The notes beneath the pieces are model-generated. The model was given only the letters and a program-made list of their open reading frames with translations. It made no database searches and was not told the DNA's origin. 64,000 nt of DNA. Source: Entamoeba invadens IP1. Its lineage: Eukaryota; Evosea; Mastigamoebida; Endamoebidae. Made by a program: the position numbers and the translations under genes. Within the stretch, counting starts at the first letter, position 1. Each line of letters begins with the position of its first letter. Positions 11,261-22,136 of the stretch are shown here, one piece after another. The stretch spans positions 206,524-270,523 of the forward strand of contig NW_004440189.1 of assembly GCF_000330505.1 (NCBI RefSeq), in the 5' to 3' direction.

Positions 11261-13975
11261 TTACTTCTTGTGTTGCTTCTTTGTCTGTTTCAATTGTTTC
11301 TTTGTTTGTTTCACTTGTTTTTTAGTTTGTTTGATTTGCTTTTGTTTCTTCTCAATCTTTTTCTGAATAGCCTTCTTTTCTTTGCCTGTGGCTTTTTGTT
11401 GTTTCTTTTGAAGCTTCTCGAGTTTTTTCTGCTTCTGCTTCAAGACTGCCTTTTGCTTCTTCAAGTTTTGTTTCTGAACAGACTTCTTTGGTGAACTTTT
11501 CTTAACAACTTTCTTCTTTTGAGCCAATTTCTTTGATTGTTTCTTTTGGGCTTTCTTGGCGGCTTTCTTAATAAGAGCCTTTGTCTGCTTCTTATTAAGT
11601 CCTTGCTTCTTGGCTTTCTTCTCAGCTTTCTTTTCAGCCTTTTTGATTTTGGCCATAGCCTTCTTAGCGTTCTTCTTTCCAAACTTGGCACTCATCTTCT
11701 TTGAAAGTTTCTTGTTGAGCTTCTTCTCGGATTTCTTGATGCTTTTCTTTGTCGACTTCTTAGACAACTTGGCATTCTTCTTTGCACTCTTCTTCGCAGC
11801 CTTTTTAGCGGCTTTCTTATTTGCTTTTTTGGCAGCCTTTTTGTTGGTCTTAGCAACTTTCTTTGTAATCTTCTTTGTCACCTTTTTGCTGATTTTGGAG
11901 GTCTTCTTCTTGAGCTTATCGTTGGCCTTTTTAGCTTGTTTGGCGGCAGCTTTTGCTTTGCTGATCTTCTTATTCTCCTTCTTTTCCAACTTCTTCACAG
12001 CCTTCTTGTTCTTCTTTTCAAGCTTCTTGAGGTTCTTCTTCTCGGCTTTTTTCACCTTCTTCTCTGCCTTCTTTGCTTGTTTCTTGGCCTCCTTCTTTGC
12101 TTTTGTGAGTGCCTTTTGTGTTGCCTTCTTAGCCTTTTCTGCGTTCTTCTTTTCTTTCTTCTCGAGTTTCTTCTTGTCCTTCTTTTCTTGTTTTTGGACC
12201 TTCTTGACCTTCTTGTTCAACTTCTTCTGTGCCTTTTTGATCTTCTTTTCCTCCTTTTTCTCAACTTTCTTGGTCTGCTTCTTTGTGTATTTCTTAGCTG
12301 CCTTGATTGATTTCTTCTCGGCCTTCTTTTCCGCCTTTCCTGCTGCCTTCTTTGCTTGTTTTTTGGCTTCTTTCTTTGCCTTTGTTGCGTTCTTAGCAAT
12401 CTTCTTCTTCAAGTCTTTCTTCAGTTGTTTTTCCTTCTTCTCCAATTTCTTTTCTGCCTTCTTTGTCGATTTGACTGTTGATTTCAACTTCTTAAGATCC
12501 TTTGCTGATTTCTTACCCTTCTTGACGTCTTTCTTCATCTTCTTCAATTGGCTCTTTTGTTTCTTCTCTGCTTCTTTGACCTTCTTAGTCGCCTTCTCTG
12601 TCTTCTTGAGTTGTTTCTTAAGTCCCTTCTTAGTTGAAGAAACCTTCTTCTCTGCTTTCTTCACTTGCTTCTTGGCATCCTTCGCTGCACTTTTAGCTGC
12701 CTTCTTTGCTGATTTGGCAACCTTTTCTGCCTTCTTTTCTTGTTTCTTCATATCCTTCTTGGCATCTTTAGCTGCCTTCTTCGCGGACTTCTCTGCCTTC
12801 TTTCCTGATTTCTTAGCAGATTTCTTGGCTTCAGCAGATTTCTTCTCTGCAGATTTGACCTTTGCCTTCAAGTCTTTGGCAGTCTTCTTTTCTGATGCCT
12901 TCAATTTCTTCTCAGCCTTCTTGACATCCTTCGCCATCTTCTTCTCAGCCTTTCCAGCTTGTTTCTTGGCAACAGTCTTGGCCTTGGATGCAGCCTTCTT
13001 GATGCTCTTCTTGTTATCCTTTTTGACGTCCTTCTTAACAGAATCCATCTTCTTGACGACTTCCTTGTTGTCCTTCTTGATCTGTTTATTGGCATCCTTT
13101 ACCTCAGCCTTGGTGTCTTTAGCAGCTTGTTTAACTTCCTTGGTAGCTGTTTTGACATCTTTCTTCGCTTGTTTCGCGGCCTTTTTAGCGTCCTTCTTGG
13201 CTTGTTCAGCAGCCTTCTTTGCCTTCTTTTCAGCCTTTTCTTGGGTCTTTTTAGTTTCAGTCTGAGCCTTTTCGAGCATTTTCTTAACCTTTTTCTCTGC
13301 GGCCTTTTGTTTCTTTTCAGCTTTCTTCATGACTTGTTTGGCCATATCTTTCGCCTTCTTCATCATTTTTTTAACCTCAGCAACAGCTTTTTTCTCGGCC
13401 TCTTTAGTTTGGGATTTTTGAGCCTTCAAAGCCTTCTTCTCTTCTTTCATTTGTTTGATTTGCTTCTTGGACTGTTTCTTAGTAGCTTTTTTTGCAGCCT
13501 TTTTCTCTTGTTTGGTCTGAACTGGAGTAGCACTTGGTTTCGCTTGGACCGCAGCTTGGGCGACTGGTTCTGGGAATTTAGACTTTCCCAAGACAATGTC
13601 GACACCGGAGAATCTTCTGTCGAGTTTCAAATTCGCGATGATGTTATTTCTGACATCTTCAGGGACTGCGCCAAGTTCCTTCTTCATCGATTCCAAGACG
13701 GAAGCCTTTCTTAATTGTTGTGAATTGATCTGTGACTCGATGTCCATAATACGGTTTTTGATCTCTGGTTTGTCCTTCTCGAGAGTGACTGACAAGTCCA
13801 ATCCAAGTCTGTCCAACACGTCGTGGAGATGTCTTTCGACGTCTTCAAGTCTCTTCATTTCGCTCTCCAACAATGAGAGTCTATTTTCTGTTTCATAGTA
13901 CTGAAGGACATAAAATGGGGTTGAAGCGGCTCCCAGTACTGTTGTTAGCAATAACAGCGCCAACACTATTCTCAT
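11261..13975 (-). CDS. Secreted, extremely lysine/alanine-rich protein
   Basis: 904 residues. It begins with a clear signal peptide (MRIVLALLLLTTVLGAAS) and then about 120 residues of ordinary, helix-prone sequence that could be a coiled-coil oligomerisation domain (NRLSLLESEMKRLEDVERHL). From about residue 155 to the end it is almost entirely Lys, Ala and Glu in AKK/EKK-type repeats, with a Lys/Gln-rich end. The product would be a strongly basic secreted or granule protein, able to bind polyanions such as glycans, chitin-wall components or DNA (inference). Lysine-rich surface proteins exist in Entamoeba, but I cannot show homology to any of them. No membrane anchor or ER-retention signal is seen. 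Confidence 0.85.
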   Translation of the reverse strand: MRIVLALLLLTTVLGAASTPFYVLQYYETENRLSLLESEMKRLEDVERHLHDVLDRLGLDLSVTLEKDKPEIKNRIMDIESQINSQQLRKASVLESMKKELGAVPEDVRNNIIANLKLDRRFSGVDIVLGKSKFPEPVAQAAVQAKPSATPVQTKQEKKAAKKATKKQSKKQIKQMKEEKKALKAQKSQTKEAEKKAVAEVKKMMKKAKDMAKQVMKKAEKKQKAAEKKVKKMLEKAQTETKKTQEKAEKKAKKAAEQAKKDAKKAAKQAKKDVKTATKEVKQAAKDTKAEVKDANKQIKKDNKEVVKKMDSVKKDVKKDNKKSIKKAASKAKTVAKKQAGKAEKKMAKDVKKAEKKLKASEKKTAKDLKAKVKSAEKKSAEAKKSAKKSGKKAEKSAKKAAKDAKKDMKKQEKKAEKVAKSAKKAAKSAAKDAKKQVKKAEKKVSSTKKGLKKQLKKTEKATKKVKEAEKKQKSQLKKMKKDVKKGKKSAKDLKKLKSTVKSTKKAEKKLEKKEKQLKKDLKKKIAKNATKAKKEAKKQAKKAAGKAEKKAEKKSIKAAKKYTKKQTKKVEKKEEKKIKKAQKKLNKKVKKVQKQEKKDKKKLEKKEKKNAEKAKKATQKALTKAKKEAKKQAKKAEKKVKKAEKKNLKKLEKKNKKAVKKLEKKENKKISKAKAAAKQAKKANDKLKKKTSKISKKVTKKITKKVAKTNKKAAKKANKKAAKKAAKKSAKKNAKLSKKSTKKSIKKSEKKLNKKLSKKMSAKFGKKNAKKAMAKIKKAEKKAEKKAKKQGLNKKQTKALIKKAAKKAQKKQSKKLAQKKKVVKKSSPKKSVQKQNLKKQKAVLKQKQKKLEKLQKKQQKATGKEKKAIQKKIEKKQKQIKQTKKQVKQTKKQLKQTKKQHKK

Positions 13976-15232
13976 TATAATATGATTTTTAAGTTTTCCT
14001 CCTGTTTTTTACTCTTGATTTTTATTTTTATGAAATGGTATTTTGGAAATTTTGAGATCAATAACATGGCTCACTTGTCAATACTCTCCTTCCTTTCTTA
14101 CTTTTCGGTGTTTTTATATATAATATGAATGTGTCTTCACCACTTGTTGTCATTTGCGCTTGATTTCTTTTTCGAGATGATAAAAAGTTGTCTTCTAATT
14201 ACTTCTTTTTTTCTTTTCAGCTATTTCATTGGAAAGTTAAACACATTTATACATGAAGAACGGGACAAATACCCAATTGTTTGTTTATGATTGATCTATT
14301 TCCGTAATGAGCATCTTGTTGTAAAGGGGTTTTTGCTGTCTTTTTGGTCAAAATGTAAAAGCAAAAAGCGGTAAATAAAATTGCTACATAATGCCATCTT
14401 GTAATTATTACTTTAATTTGTCAATTAAAAGTCGAAAACAATAGCATAAAACACTAAATTGATATGAAACAATAAAAAAGCAGTTATTTAATTTTAATGT
14501 TGTTCCCTTTTCTTCATTAGATGATGATGTGTGTAAATCAAATTCAAATGTAAATGGAAAGTTACTTATCAATTAAATAAACTAACTAATTAAATTATTC
14601 TTTCATTTTAATGGACGTTTTCAAAAAACTTTTGAGCAATACTTATTGATCGCTTCTCACCACAAATTAATGGCATAAAACACTCGAGATCATTCATTTC
14701 TTTTTTCTGATTATCATCAACTTTTAAAAATATTTTACAGACCATTACCTGTACAACCTTTTGGAAAAGTATTATTTGTAGGAAAATGAACAATATTTAA
14801 GTGCGATAAATAATCTGTTTGAATGTGATAAATTTTTATTTTAGATTGTGTAAAGGTTTGAGTTAGTTTTTAACATATTTTTTACTCTCTTTTCAACTTA
14901 ATAATTACAAACTGTCATATAGAATACATCAAAATTAAATTATAGTAATAATAATACTTATTTTCAATCATCACTTGTATAGTAAAATTATTAGAATTAT
15001 GGTTTTATTGGTATTTTCAGCAATACATCGGGAAATAATACCAAATAGTAAAAATACTATTATTATTGTTAGTTCCACCTTTAGTTCCAAATCGTCAAAC
15101 CTTTCCAAAGTTAAAATTGCTAGATAATTTTATATAAAGAAACTATATCAAGAGAAATACAATTACAACCAAATTTCCAGATTCTCCCTCGGAGATAAGA
15201 ACTGTAAAGTTCAACTGAAAAACAAAAGAGCA
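13976..15232. other. Long intergenic region, AT-rich
   Basis: About 1.26 kb between divergent genes, with many A/T runs. A short open frame at 14608-14793 lacks any coding character. I see no RNA gene or repeat pair. Confidence 0.55.
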
Positions 15233-17017
15233 ATGAGTAAAGTGAAACAGACATATGCGCCACTTCCAACCGTTACACGTGGTCGTCCAATTCATATTGG
15301 CTACATGTCCAATGCAAAGATTGGGACCAACATTGTTTACCCCAACAGAAAGACCATAGTCATTAGAGACTTGAACAACGCTCTTAACACTGACCTTTAC
15401 TTCGAACACCCAATAGAAACAACATGCGCTAAGTACTCTCCAAGTGGTTACTACATTTGTTCTGGTGATATGCAAGGTAATGTGAGAATATGGGACACTA
15501 CACAGAAGGAACATCCTCTTAAATTAACTATTAGAGCACTTTCTGGACCAATTTATGACATTGCTTGGACTGGTGATAGTCAGAGAATATGTGTAGTTGG
15601 TGAAGGAAAAGAAAAGCTCGGGTATGTCTTTATGTGGGATGCCGGATCATCTGTTGGTGAGATCTCGGGACAAACCAAAACACTGTTGTCGTGTGACTTC
15701 AAGTTGTCGAGACCATTCAGATTAATCACCTCTGGCGAAGACGAGTTCCCATGTTGGTTCGAGGGACCACCCTTCAAATTCAAAAAATCAATGAGAGACA
15801 TCCACACCAGATTCATTAACTGCGCTCGCTTCTCCCCAGATGGAGCCTTCTGTGTCTGTGTTTCTTCTGATAAAATTGTTTCTGTTTTTGATGGAAAGAC
15901 TGGTGACTTCATCTACAAAAAGACTGAGCACAAGGCTGGTGTCTATAACATCTCATGGTCAGAAGATTCTAAGACTTTCATTACTTCTTCTGCTGATAAG
16001 AGCTGCATTTTGTGGAATGCTGCTGACGGAGCTGTCTTGAAACGATTTGCACTTGGAACAGCTGTTGAAGACCAACAACTTGGTGTCGTCTTCACAAAGT
16101 TTGGTCCAATTAGCACTTCACTGAGTGGGGCTATGAATCTTCTTGACGTTGAAGGAGGACAAATTAAGGAAGTTATTGAAGGACATGCCAATCCAGTCAC
16201 CTCGCTTGCTGATGCTGGTGAGTACTTATACTCTGCTTCGTCCGATGGACACGTTGTGAGATGGGAAAAGGCAAATGGAAAGGCTGTTGCATTTAAGGGA
16301 AAGGGGCATCCATCTAGGGTTAGTGATGTAGTGATTTGTGGAGATAAAATCGCGACTCTTGGTGCTGATGATACTGTCAGATTCACTGACAAAAATACTT
16401 TACAATATGGCGACAGTATTGCCACTGAAGCTCCATGCAATGAAGGTGTCTTCTTAAACAATTTGTTATATGTTGCTACTAACAAGGGTATTAAGGTGAT
16501 GAATTTCACAAGTGTTGTTCAGACAATTGTTATTCCAGACGGTGCCCAATCCATTTGCTTGAACCATAATAACACACTTTTGGCTGCGGGTTGCAAGAAA
16601 GGGAATATCAAATTCTTCACTATTGGAGCTAATGGCCAATTGACTGAGAAGAGCGAATTGACTGAAGAAGTTAATGGCGTTGTCCAATGCGTCAAATTCT
16701 CAAGTGACGGAAAGTACTTTGTCCACACCGATGATAGCAGAACTGTCATGTTGAGAAACGCCGAAACATATGAGGTGTTGTACCACAGATGGGTCCCACA
16801 CAACTCTAAGGTCCTCGAAATTGCATTCAATAAGGAGAATACTTTCATCGCAACTGCTTCTATGGACGGATACAGTTTCGTCCTTGAAATCGAAACTAAG
16901 AATATCGTACCACTCGGAAGAGTACATCCATTCGGTTGCAACGCAGTAATGATTGAGGAGAGTGGCAGAATATTCACAGCTGGAAACGACTGTGCCATTA
17001 AGGTCTCTGAACTCTAA
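15233..17017 (+). CDS. AIP1: Actin-interacting protein 1 (WD40)
   Basis: 594 residues, the normal length for AIP1/WDR1, which folds as two seven-bladed propellers. Diagnostic segments include YSPSGYYICSGDMQGNVRIW, DIAWTGDSQRICVVGEG, WDAGSSVGEISG and GPPFKFK, all characteristic of AIP1 rather than a generic WD40 protein. AIP1 works with cofilin to sever and disassemble actin filaments, important for amoeboid motility. Single exon; the ATG is preceded by stops and an AT-rich leader. Confidence 0.96.
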   Translation: MSKVKQTYAPLPTVTRGRPIHIGYMSNAKIGTNIVYPNRKTIVIRDLNNALNTDLYFEHPIETTCAKYSPSGYYICSGDMQGNVRIWDTTQKEHPLKLTIRALSGPIYDIAWTGDSQRICVVGEGKEKLGYVFMWDAGSSVGEISGQTKTLLSCDFKLSRPFRLITSGEDEFPCWFEGPPFKFKKSMRDIHTRFINCARFSPDGAFCVCVSSDKIVSVFDGKTGDFIYKKTEHKAGVYNISWSEDSKTFITSSADKSCILWNAADGAVLKRFALGTAVEDQQLGVVFTKFGPISTSLSGAMNLLDVEGGQIKEVIEGHANPVTSLADAGEYLYSASSDGHVVRWEKANGKAVAFKGKGHPSRVSDVVICGDKIATLGADDTVRFTDKNTLQYGDSIATEAPCNEGVFLNNLLYVATNKGIKVMNFTSVVQTIVIPDGAQSICLNHNNTLLAAGCKKGNIKFFTIGANGQLTEKSELTEEVNGVVQCVKFSSDGKYFVHTDDSRTVMLRNAETYEVLYHRWVPHNSKVLEIAFNKENTFIATASMDGYSFVLEIETKNIVPLGRVHPFGCNAVMIEESGRIFTAGNDCAIKVSEL

Positions 17018-17357
17018 TTCATTGCTATTTTCTTCGTTGGCTATTGGTTTCATTCTAGTTGTTTTATAATTATATTATAGTTTCTATTTTTTTCTTGTAT
17101 TATCTTGAACTATATTGAATAGTTTAATATACTATATTAATTATTATAAACTTACATCGAATCCCATTAGTGTTTTCTATTAAAAAATTGTTAAATCAAC
17201 CGTTTTGGGAAACTGAATTATTTCCTCTTTTGGTGTCTCTTTGTACAAAATATAAGCGTTAATTTCCTTGTGTAATGGACATAAATAAGCTTTTGTTTGT
17301 GTGTCTCTCTTCGTTGACAATATATCAACGTTACAAACAATATATCATTGAAGTTTA
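17018..17357. other. Intergenic, AT-rich
   Basis: About 340 bases. Nothing beyond AT-rich sequence and presumed 3'/5' ends of the flanking genes. Confidence 0.5.
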
Positions 17358-18152
17358 ATGTTCGGATATCCACAACAAGTACCTTACGGCCAACCCCCTA
17401 TGCAATATGGTCAACCCCCAATGCCTGGGATGATGCCGGGAGGAATGCCCCCGATGGGATGTCCTCCTATGGGAATGCCCCCAGTACAAGCCCCAGCGTT
17501 AATGACGCAATTCAATTTGTGGGAGTTGAAACCACTTCAAAATGGATGGGGTGGACAACAGTGTTGCTATAAAATGAACGCTGCTATTAAAAACTCGTGG
17601 TGGTACTGTTTGGTGAATATTATTCCGATTGACCAATACCAGAGGATATATGCTTGGTTCATGGGAGTTGATAGAGACAGAAGTGGAACTTTGGAAATCA
17701 ACGAATTAATGACGGGACAATTTCCGGGTGGTATCAGACTTGCACCAAAGACTGCATTAAGAATGATGAGAATCTTTGACACTGACCACAACGGTCACAT
17801 CTCCTTCTATGAATTCATGGGACTTTACAAATTCCTTGAGTTGTGTTTCACATTATTTGTGATGAACGACACTAACAGAAGTGGAACAATGGAGCCACAC
17901 GAAATATTGCCGGCTTTAAAACAACTTGGGTTCTTCATTCAACCAGCGACTGCTCTTATTTTACACAAGGCGTTTTCTCAAGGAATGGTTATGTGTGACA
18001 TGAACTGTTGGATTGCCATTTGCGCGTTTGCAGCACAGTGCAGAAGTTGTTATCAAGTCATCTTCTCCAACACTTATTATGGTGCGATGAGAAGATTTAA
18101 CCCGCAACAGTTTGGAAAGTTTCTTGATGTTGTTGCATACATCTTGGATTAA
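17358..18152 (+). CDS. Penta-EF-hand calcium-binding protein (ALG-2/grainin-like)
   Basis: 264 residues. The first 50 are Pro/Gly/Met/Gln-rich, as in ALG-2, peflin and sorcin. EF-hand loops visible are DRDRSGTLEINE (about residues 105-116), DTDHNGHISFYE (about 140-151) and NDTNRSGTMEPHE (about 170-182), with degenerate hands around them and an aromatic C-terminus as in the penta-EF-hand family. These proteins bind calcium and attach to membranes or partners through exposed hydrophobic surfaces. Entamoeba grainins are penta-EF-hand granule proteins (established), but whether this is a grainin orthologue or an ALG-2-like adaptor is not settled by sequence alone. Confidence 0.85.
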   Translation: MFGYPQQVPYGQPPMQYGQPPMPGMMPGGMPPMGCPPMGMPPVQAPALMTQFNLWELKPLQNGWGGQQCCYKMNAAIKNSWWYCLVNIIPIDQYQRIYAWFMGVDRDRSGTLEINELMTGQFPGGIRLAPKTALRMMRIFDTDHNGHISFYEFMGLYKFLELCFTLFVMNDTNRSGTMEPHEILPALKQLGFFIQPATALILHKAFSQGMVMCDMNCWIAICAFAAQCRSCYQVIFSNTYYGAMRRFNPQQFGKFLDVVAYILD

Positions 18153-18299
18153 TTTACTTTATGTTGTTATTTCTTTATTTGATCAAAAAATTCAACGAAA
18201 TTATTTTTAAAAAAATTCAATTCGAGTTTTTCTTATGAAAAAAATTTACTAAAAATTTATTTAAAAATTATTACCAAAAAAAATCATCGGAATAACGAA

Positions 18300-20089
18300 T
18301 TAAAGACCATTGGGGAAGTCTAAGAAAAGCTCAAGAGCAACAACTGGATTGTCAATTTCAAAGTTTTTGAGGACCTCAGGATGAAGTACACCAAACATTC
18401 CATATTTAGTTCCATTGATTAAAATATCAATGCCTCTTCCTTCTAAGTAAGCTGGATCAGTTCCTTTAACTATATCATAGACGGGCCCATTCTCTTTTCT
18501 TGCCTTTTTATACCCAACACCATAACAGAACATGATCTTGTCAAGTAACCCATGGATGTCTTCCATAGTCCCAACAGGTGAACAAACCAAAGCACACACT
18601 TGCGCTCTATTCATCGCACCTGTCAAACTACCTTCCTTCAATATTACGGTGTCACCAACTTCAAACAACTTGATTGGCATCATATATGCTTTGTTGAAGT
18701 ACAAACACTTTAACATGCCACTTAACAACGTTTTTCGTGCCGTTTGGAATTCTGGGGTCTTTGAATCTTTCAACTTAATAAGTCCGTCGGTGTTTCTTCT
18801 TAAATTAGTTGCCGCATCTGCGACTGACATTAAGACGAATGTGATAATTTCGGAGAATCCGGCATATGCAATTTCATTTGACAAGAGATCTTTCAATTTG
18901 TTTGTGATGAGTTCTTTCCCACATGTTCGAGAAATGGAATCTGACGCTACCAAATTATTGAAGCCATATGAAATAGCCAAGTCTTCCATAATATCACATG
19001 GATGCATGACATCAGTTCGCATTGGTGGAACTATAGCAACTTCGTCTTTGTATTCAATTCCCATTTTAATCAACAGATCAGCAACTGTTTCTTTATCCAA
19101 ATTCAGTCCAAGCGACTTATTCAAATAAGCGAGAGTAGTTGGTGTGTTTTGTTTGTCTAAGACGGGGGTGATTGTCGTTTTTGTCTCATCGAAGTTATTC
19201 ATCGGGCCACCAATGACCTCGACTGACTCGACTGAGAATGGAGTTGCGGAGTACATGGAGAAACAGGTCACCACTGTTTGTAACGCCATCATCACTTTTG
19301 TTCTGTCCATCCCAGTCATGTCAACAAAGACGTTGTGTGTGTTTAATGTGATTTTTGAATGGTTTCCGTTGATCAAAGGTGGAAGTGACATGACGACACC
19401 TTTAGAGTCCAAGAAGACGGGGAAGACTTCTTTTCCTTTCAATAATTTGACGTATTCCTTCAGCTTCAAGTCGTTTGAAAAGTGTTCGATGACTTGATTT
19501 CCGTCCATCTCTGTAGTGCATTTGAGTGGTTCAAATTTGATCTCTTCTGGTTTTAAAGCGACGTATCTGAATGGGGGGACTAACGTGTCCATATCATGTG
19601 TTCCAATAGCAACTAAACTTCTCTTCTTCCCAATAGTCAAGTGTAATTTGTCTTGGAAGTCAATAAAACTTTTGTAAGACGCGTCAGTGAAATTGATTCC
19701 TCTTAAAACGGCCCCCATGCAAATTGGGCGGACTTTTTCAACATCTTTTCCAACATGAATCTGAACACCACTCGGCTTACATGTATATTCGGGGAATGGA
19801 GAAAGCTTTAAAAACGATCGTAGGCATATGGCTAACCCCTCAACACATAACAAGTCATACCGATTTGCACCAACCTCGATTTTGTAGACAGTTTTCCCTT
19901 CTTCTTGATCTACCTCATCAAGTTCAATGCCATACTGGAAACAAACGTCCTCAAATTCTTCTTTTGCTTGTTGTAAGATAATGTGTTGTTGTTGAGTTGT
20001 TAAGTAAAAATACAACAATTGGCGAACAAACTAAATTTCTTTCCAATCAATGTGAAGAGATAATCTGGGTCGACACTGATTGTTGGCAT
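18300..20089 (-). CDS. FARSB: Phenylalanyl-tRNA synthetase beta subunit, two exons
   Basis: Exon 1 is 20032-20089 and exon 2 is 18300-19966, separated by a 65-bp intron (GTTTGT...AAG). The join gives 574 residues starting MPTISVDPDYLF, which matches the conserved eukaryotic beta-subunit start; without the short first exon the N-terminus is wrong. Further signatures are FEDVCFQYGIELDEV, KIEVGANRYDLLCVEG, FVDMTGMDRTKV and a catalytic-like fold with VVPPMRTDVMHPCDIMED and SYGFNN. With the alpha subunit it charges tRNA-Phe; the beta chain carries the editing and tRNA-binding domains. It is convergent with the EF-hand gene. Confidence 0.96.
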
Positions 20090-20869
20090 TTCTTTGTGAT
20101 CTTGAGAGTTTGTGGAATGTCATCATAGGGTTTTTTTGATGACTCACAAATACGTAGTGTTTTTTTTTCTATTGTAAACATCTTCCTGTTTGCTTAGGCA
20201 TTTTTGCATTTATTAATTACTGTCATTTTTTAATAAATATTTAGTTTTTTCATTATAAATTATCGGGAAACGGCATTATAATTGTATACTAGAAAATTGT
20301 TATTATTTTTACTATATCATATGGTTTGTTATTTTTAAAAATAAAATCAAAAAGAAAATTAATCCACTAATAAATAAACCATAAATTGATGGTTTGAATG
20401 TATTATAAAGAGTGTTAACTTGATAGACCACTTTTATGGGGATGGCTTTGAAAATCTTACAAGTTTTTATTGTAATTGCGATTAAATTTGCCTAAGAGTT
20501 TACAAAAAAATACGTTTTTTGGACCGAATTCATAAAAAAGCGATTTTTTTGAAAGTTAAAAAAGAAAAAACAAATTTAACTTAATGTAAAAGTCATCTTT
20601 AACTTTTACCATTTAAATGAATTTGCCGCAAAAAAACATTTTTGTTAAAAAATTTAACACTAAAGTTTTTTATTAATTAATTTTAGTTTATTTAATTAAT
20701 TGTATAAACTATATGAATCAAAAAAATTATTGAAATTGAATAATTTATAAAATAACATATAATTTGTCATAAAATACTACGGCATAGTTTACTGTAAATA
20801 GGCTGAAAAGGTGTGGATGGTAAATATGGATAGACAATTGTTATTATTATGTGTTAAATGATATGATTA
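20090..20869. other. AT-rich intergenic DNA
   Basis: Long A/T runs with no coding character. No repeat pair recognised. Confidence 0.5.
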
Positions 20870-21874
20870 ACCGGCCGACAAGGACATAATTCGTAAATAC
20901 AAACCAAATTTTGAAATTTCGGCAATTTGCCACACAATTTTACCAATCATAAAACAATTTTCTTATTTTAATACAAATTTTTTATCATTGAAATGAACTC
21001 TTTTTATGTTGTATTATTTTTCTTATTGTGTTATTTCTTTTTTTCTTCATCTTTTCCCGACTCTTTGGTGTTTTTATTGTTAATTTAATTTTTTTTTGCC
21101 GAACAATAATAATTTTTAATTCATTTGAAAATTTAATAGGGTTCAAAATTATAGTTTTACAATATAGTTTATCAATGATTAAATACATTATTTTAATATT
21201 AAATTTAACTATTTAAGTAATCTATTTAAAATCAACAAAAAATCATTCTCAAAATTAATAATAAAGTTATTATACAATTAATCGACTTACTTTTTGCTTT
21301 ATGTTCATTTATTTGTTAGAAAATAAAAATTTGTTTTGGTAATATTCGCGAGCATTGATTATTCTTATCGCGACAAAGGGAAATCAATTCACAACAACGC
21401 CCTTCGCTCAGATAACGCAGCCAATGAATACCGATGGCTTTCCAAGTACACGCATTCGTTTAAAGCACTTAGACTTATATGGTTTTATATTTATAATATA
21501 ATATGGTTATTTTGTGGATACTTTATCTTTTTTTATTATATTATGATAATTATTTATGTGTTGTTTTTACAAGTATTATTTTACTATTCAAATTGTATTA
21601 TTAACCATATTATTAACCATAAAATTAACACTGGCACCCATTATTTTTCTTTTTCTATGTTTTATTGATCTAAAAATTATAATATCAGTCAATTGGGTCT
21701 TCGAACGAAAGAAGTGTTTTTTTCTTTTGAAAGAAAAAAATTATCGAAATTTTGTATCGTTATGTGTTCTATTTAAGTGATTGTTTTGTTTATTTTTAGA
21801 AAGGGGGTAATGAAATGGTTCATAAAAACAACCATGTCCTTGTTACCGGCACAGAGGTGTCCGTGTCGGCCGGT
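20870..21874. repeat. About 1 kb segment bounded by short inverted repeats
   Basis: The left end ACCGGCCGACAAGGACA (20870) faces the inverted counterpart TGTCCGTGTCGGCCGGT (ending 21874), 15 of 17 matching, an unlikely GC-rich match in such AT-rich DNA. Inside, about 21340-21480 is richer in GC and open on the + strand (segments like SIHNNALRSDNAANEYRW), followed by AT-rich sequence. This may be a worn transposon with a relic of coding sequence. No target duplication was found. Confidence 0.45.
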
Positions 21875-21954
21875 CAATAAATATCCGTTTTTTACATAGA
21901 AAAGCCCAAAAATATATTGGAAATTATTTTTTCAAAATTAATTGATACTAATTA

Positions 21955-22136
21955 CAGTAAAACCTCCCAAGAGCGGTACCTCTGAAGAGCGGGTTCTCTC
22001 AAGAGCGGACATTTTTTAGACTAAAACTAAAAATAGAGTTCTCTATTGGGTGGTAATTGAGGTTTGATTGGCTAAAAATGCCCGCTCTTGAGAGAACAAA
22101 ATTCCCACGCCCTCCCGCTCTTGGGAGGTTTTACTG
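21955..22136. mobile_element. Pogo/Tc1-like MITE, 182 bp
   Basis: The ends are CAGTAAAACCTCCCAAGAGCGG and its exact inverse, flanked on both sides by TA, the Tc1/mariner target duplication. The start CAGTAAAACCTC resembles the pogo/Tigger terminal pattern. The octamer AAGAGCGG recurs three times at the left end and inverted at the right, like repeated transposase-binding sites. Non-coding, so non-autonomous. Confidence 0.85.

Noticed and set aside
11556..13265. 569-codon open frame antisense to the lysine-rich protein
   Set aside because: Complement of AAG/GCC-rich codons reads as Phe/Leu/Ser/Cys repeats; no start context or homology, a shadow of composition.
14608..14793. 61-codon minus-strand frame in the long spacer
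   Set aside because: Short, low coding character, no promoter or homology signal.
21336..21668. 110-codon frame as a real gene
   Set aside because: Opens only at TTG and soon turns into AT-rich Ile/Phe/Tyr sequence; kept only as a possible relic.
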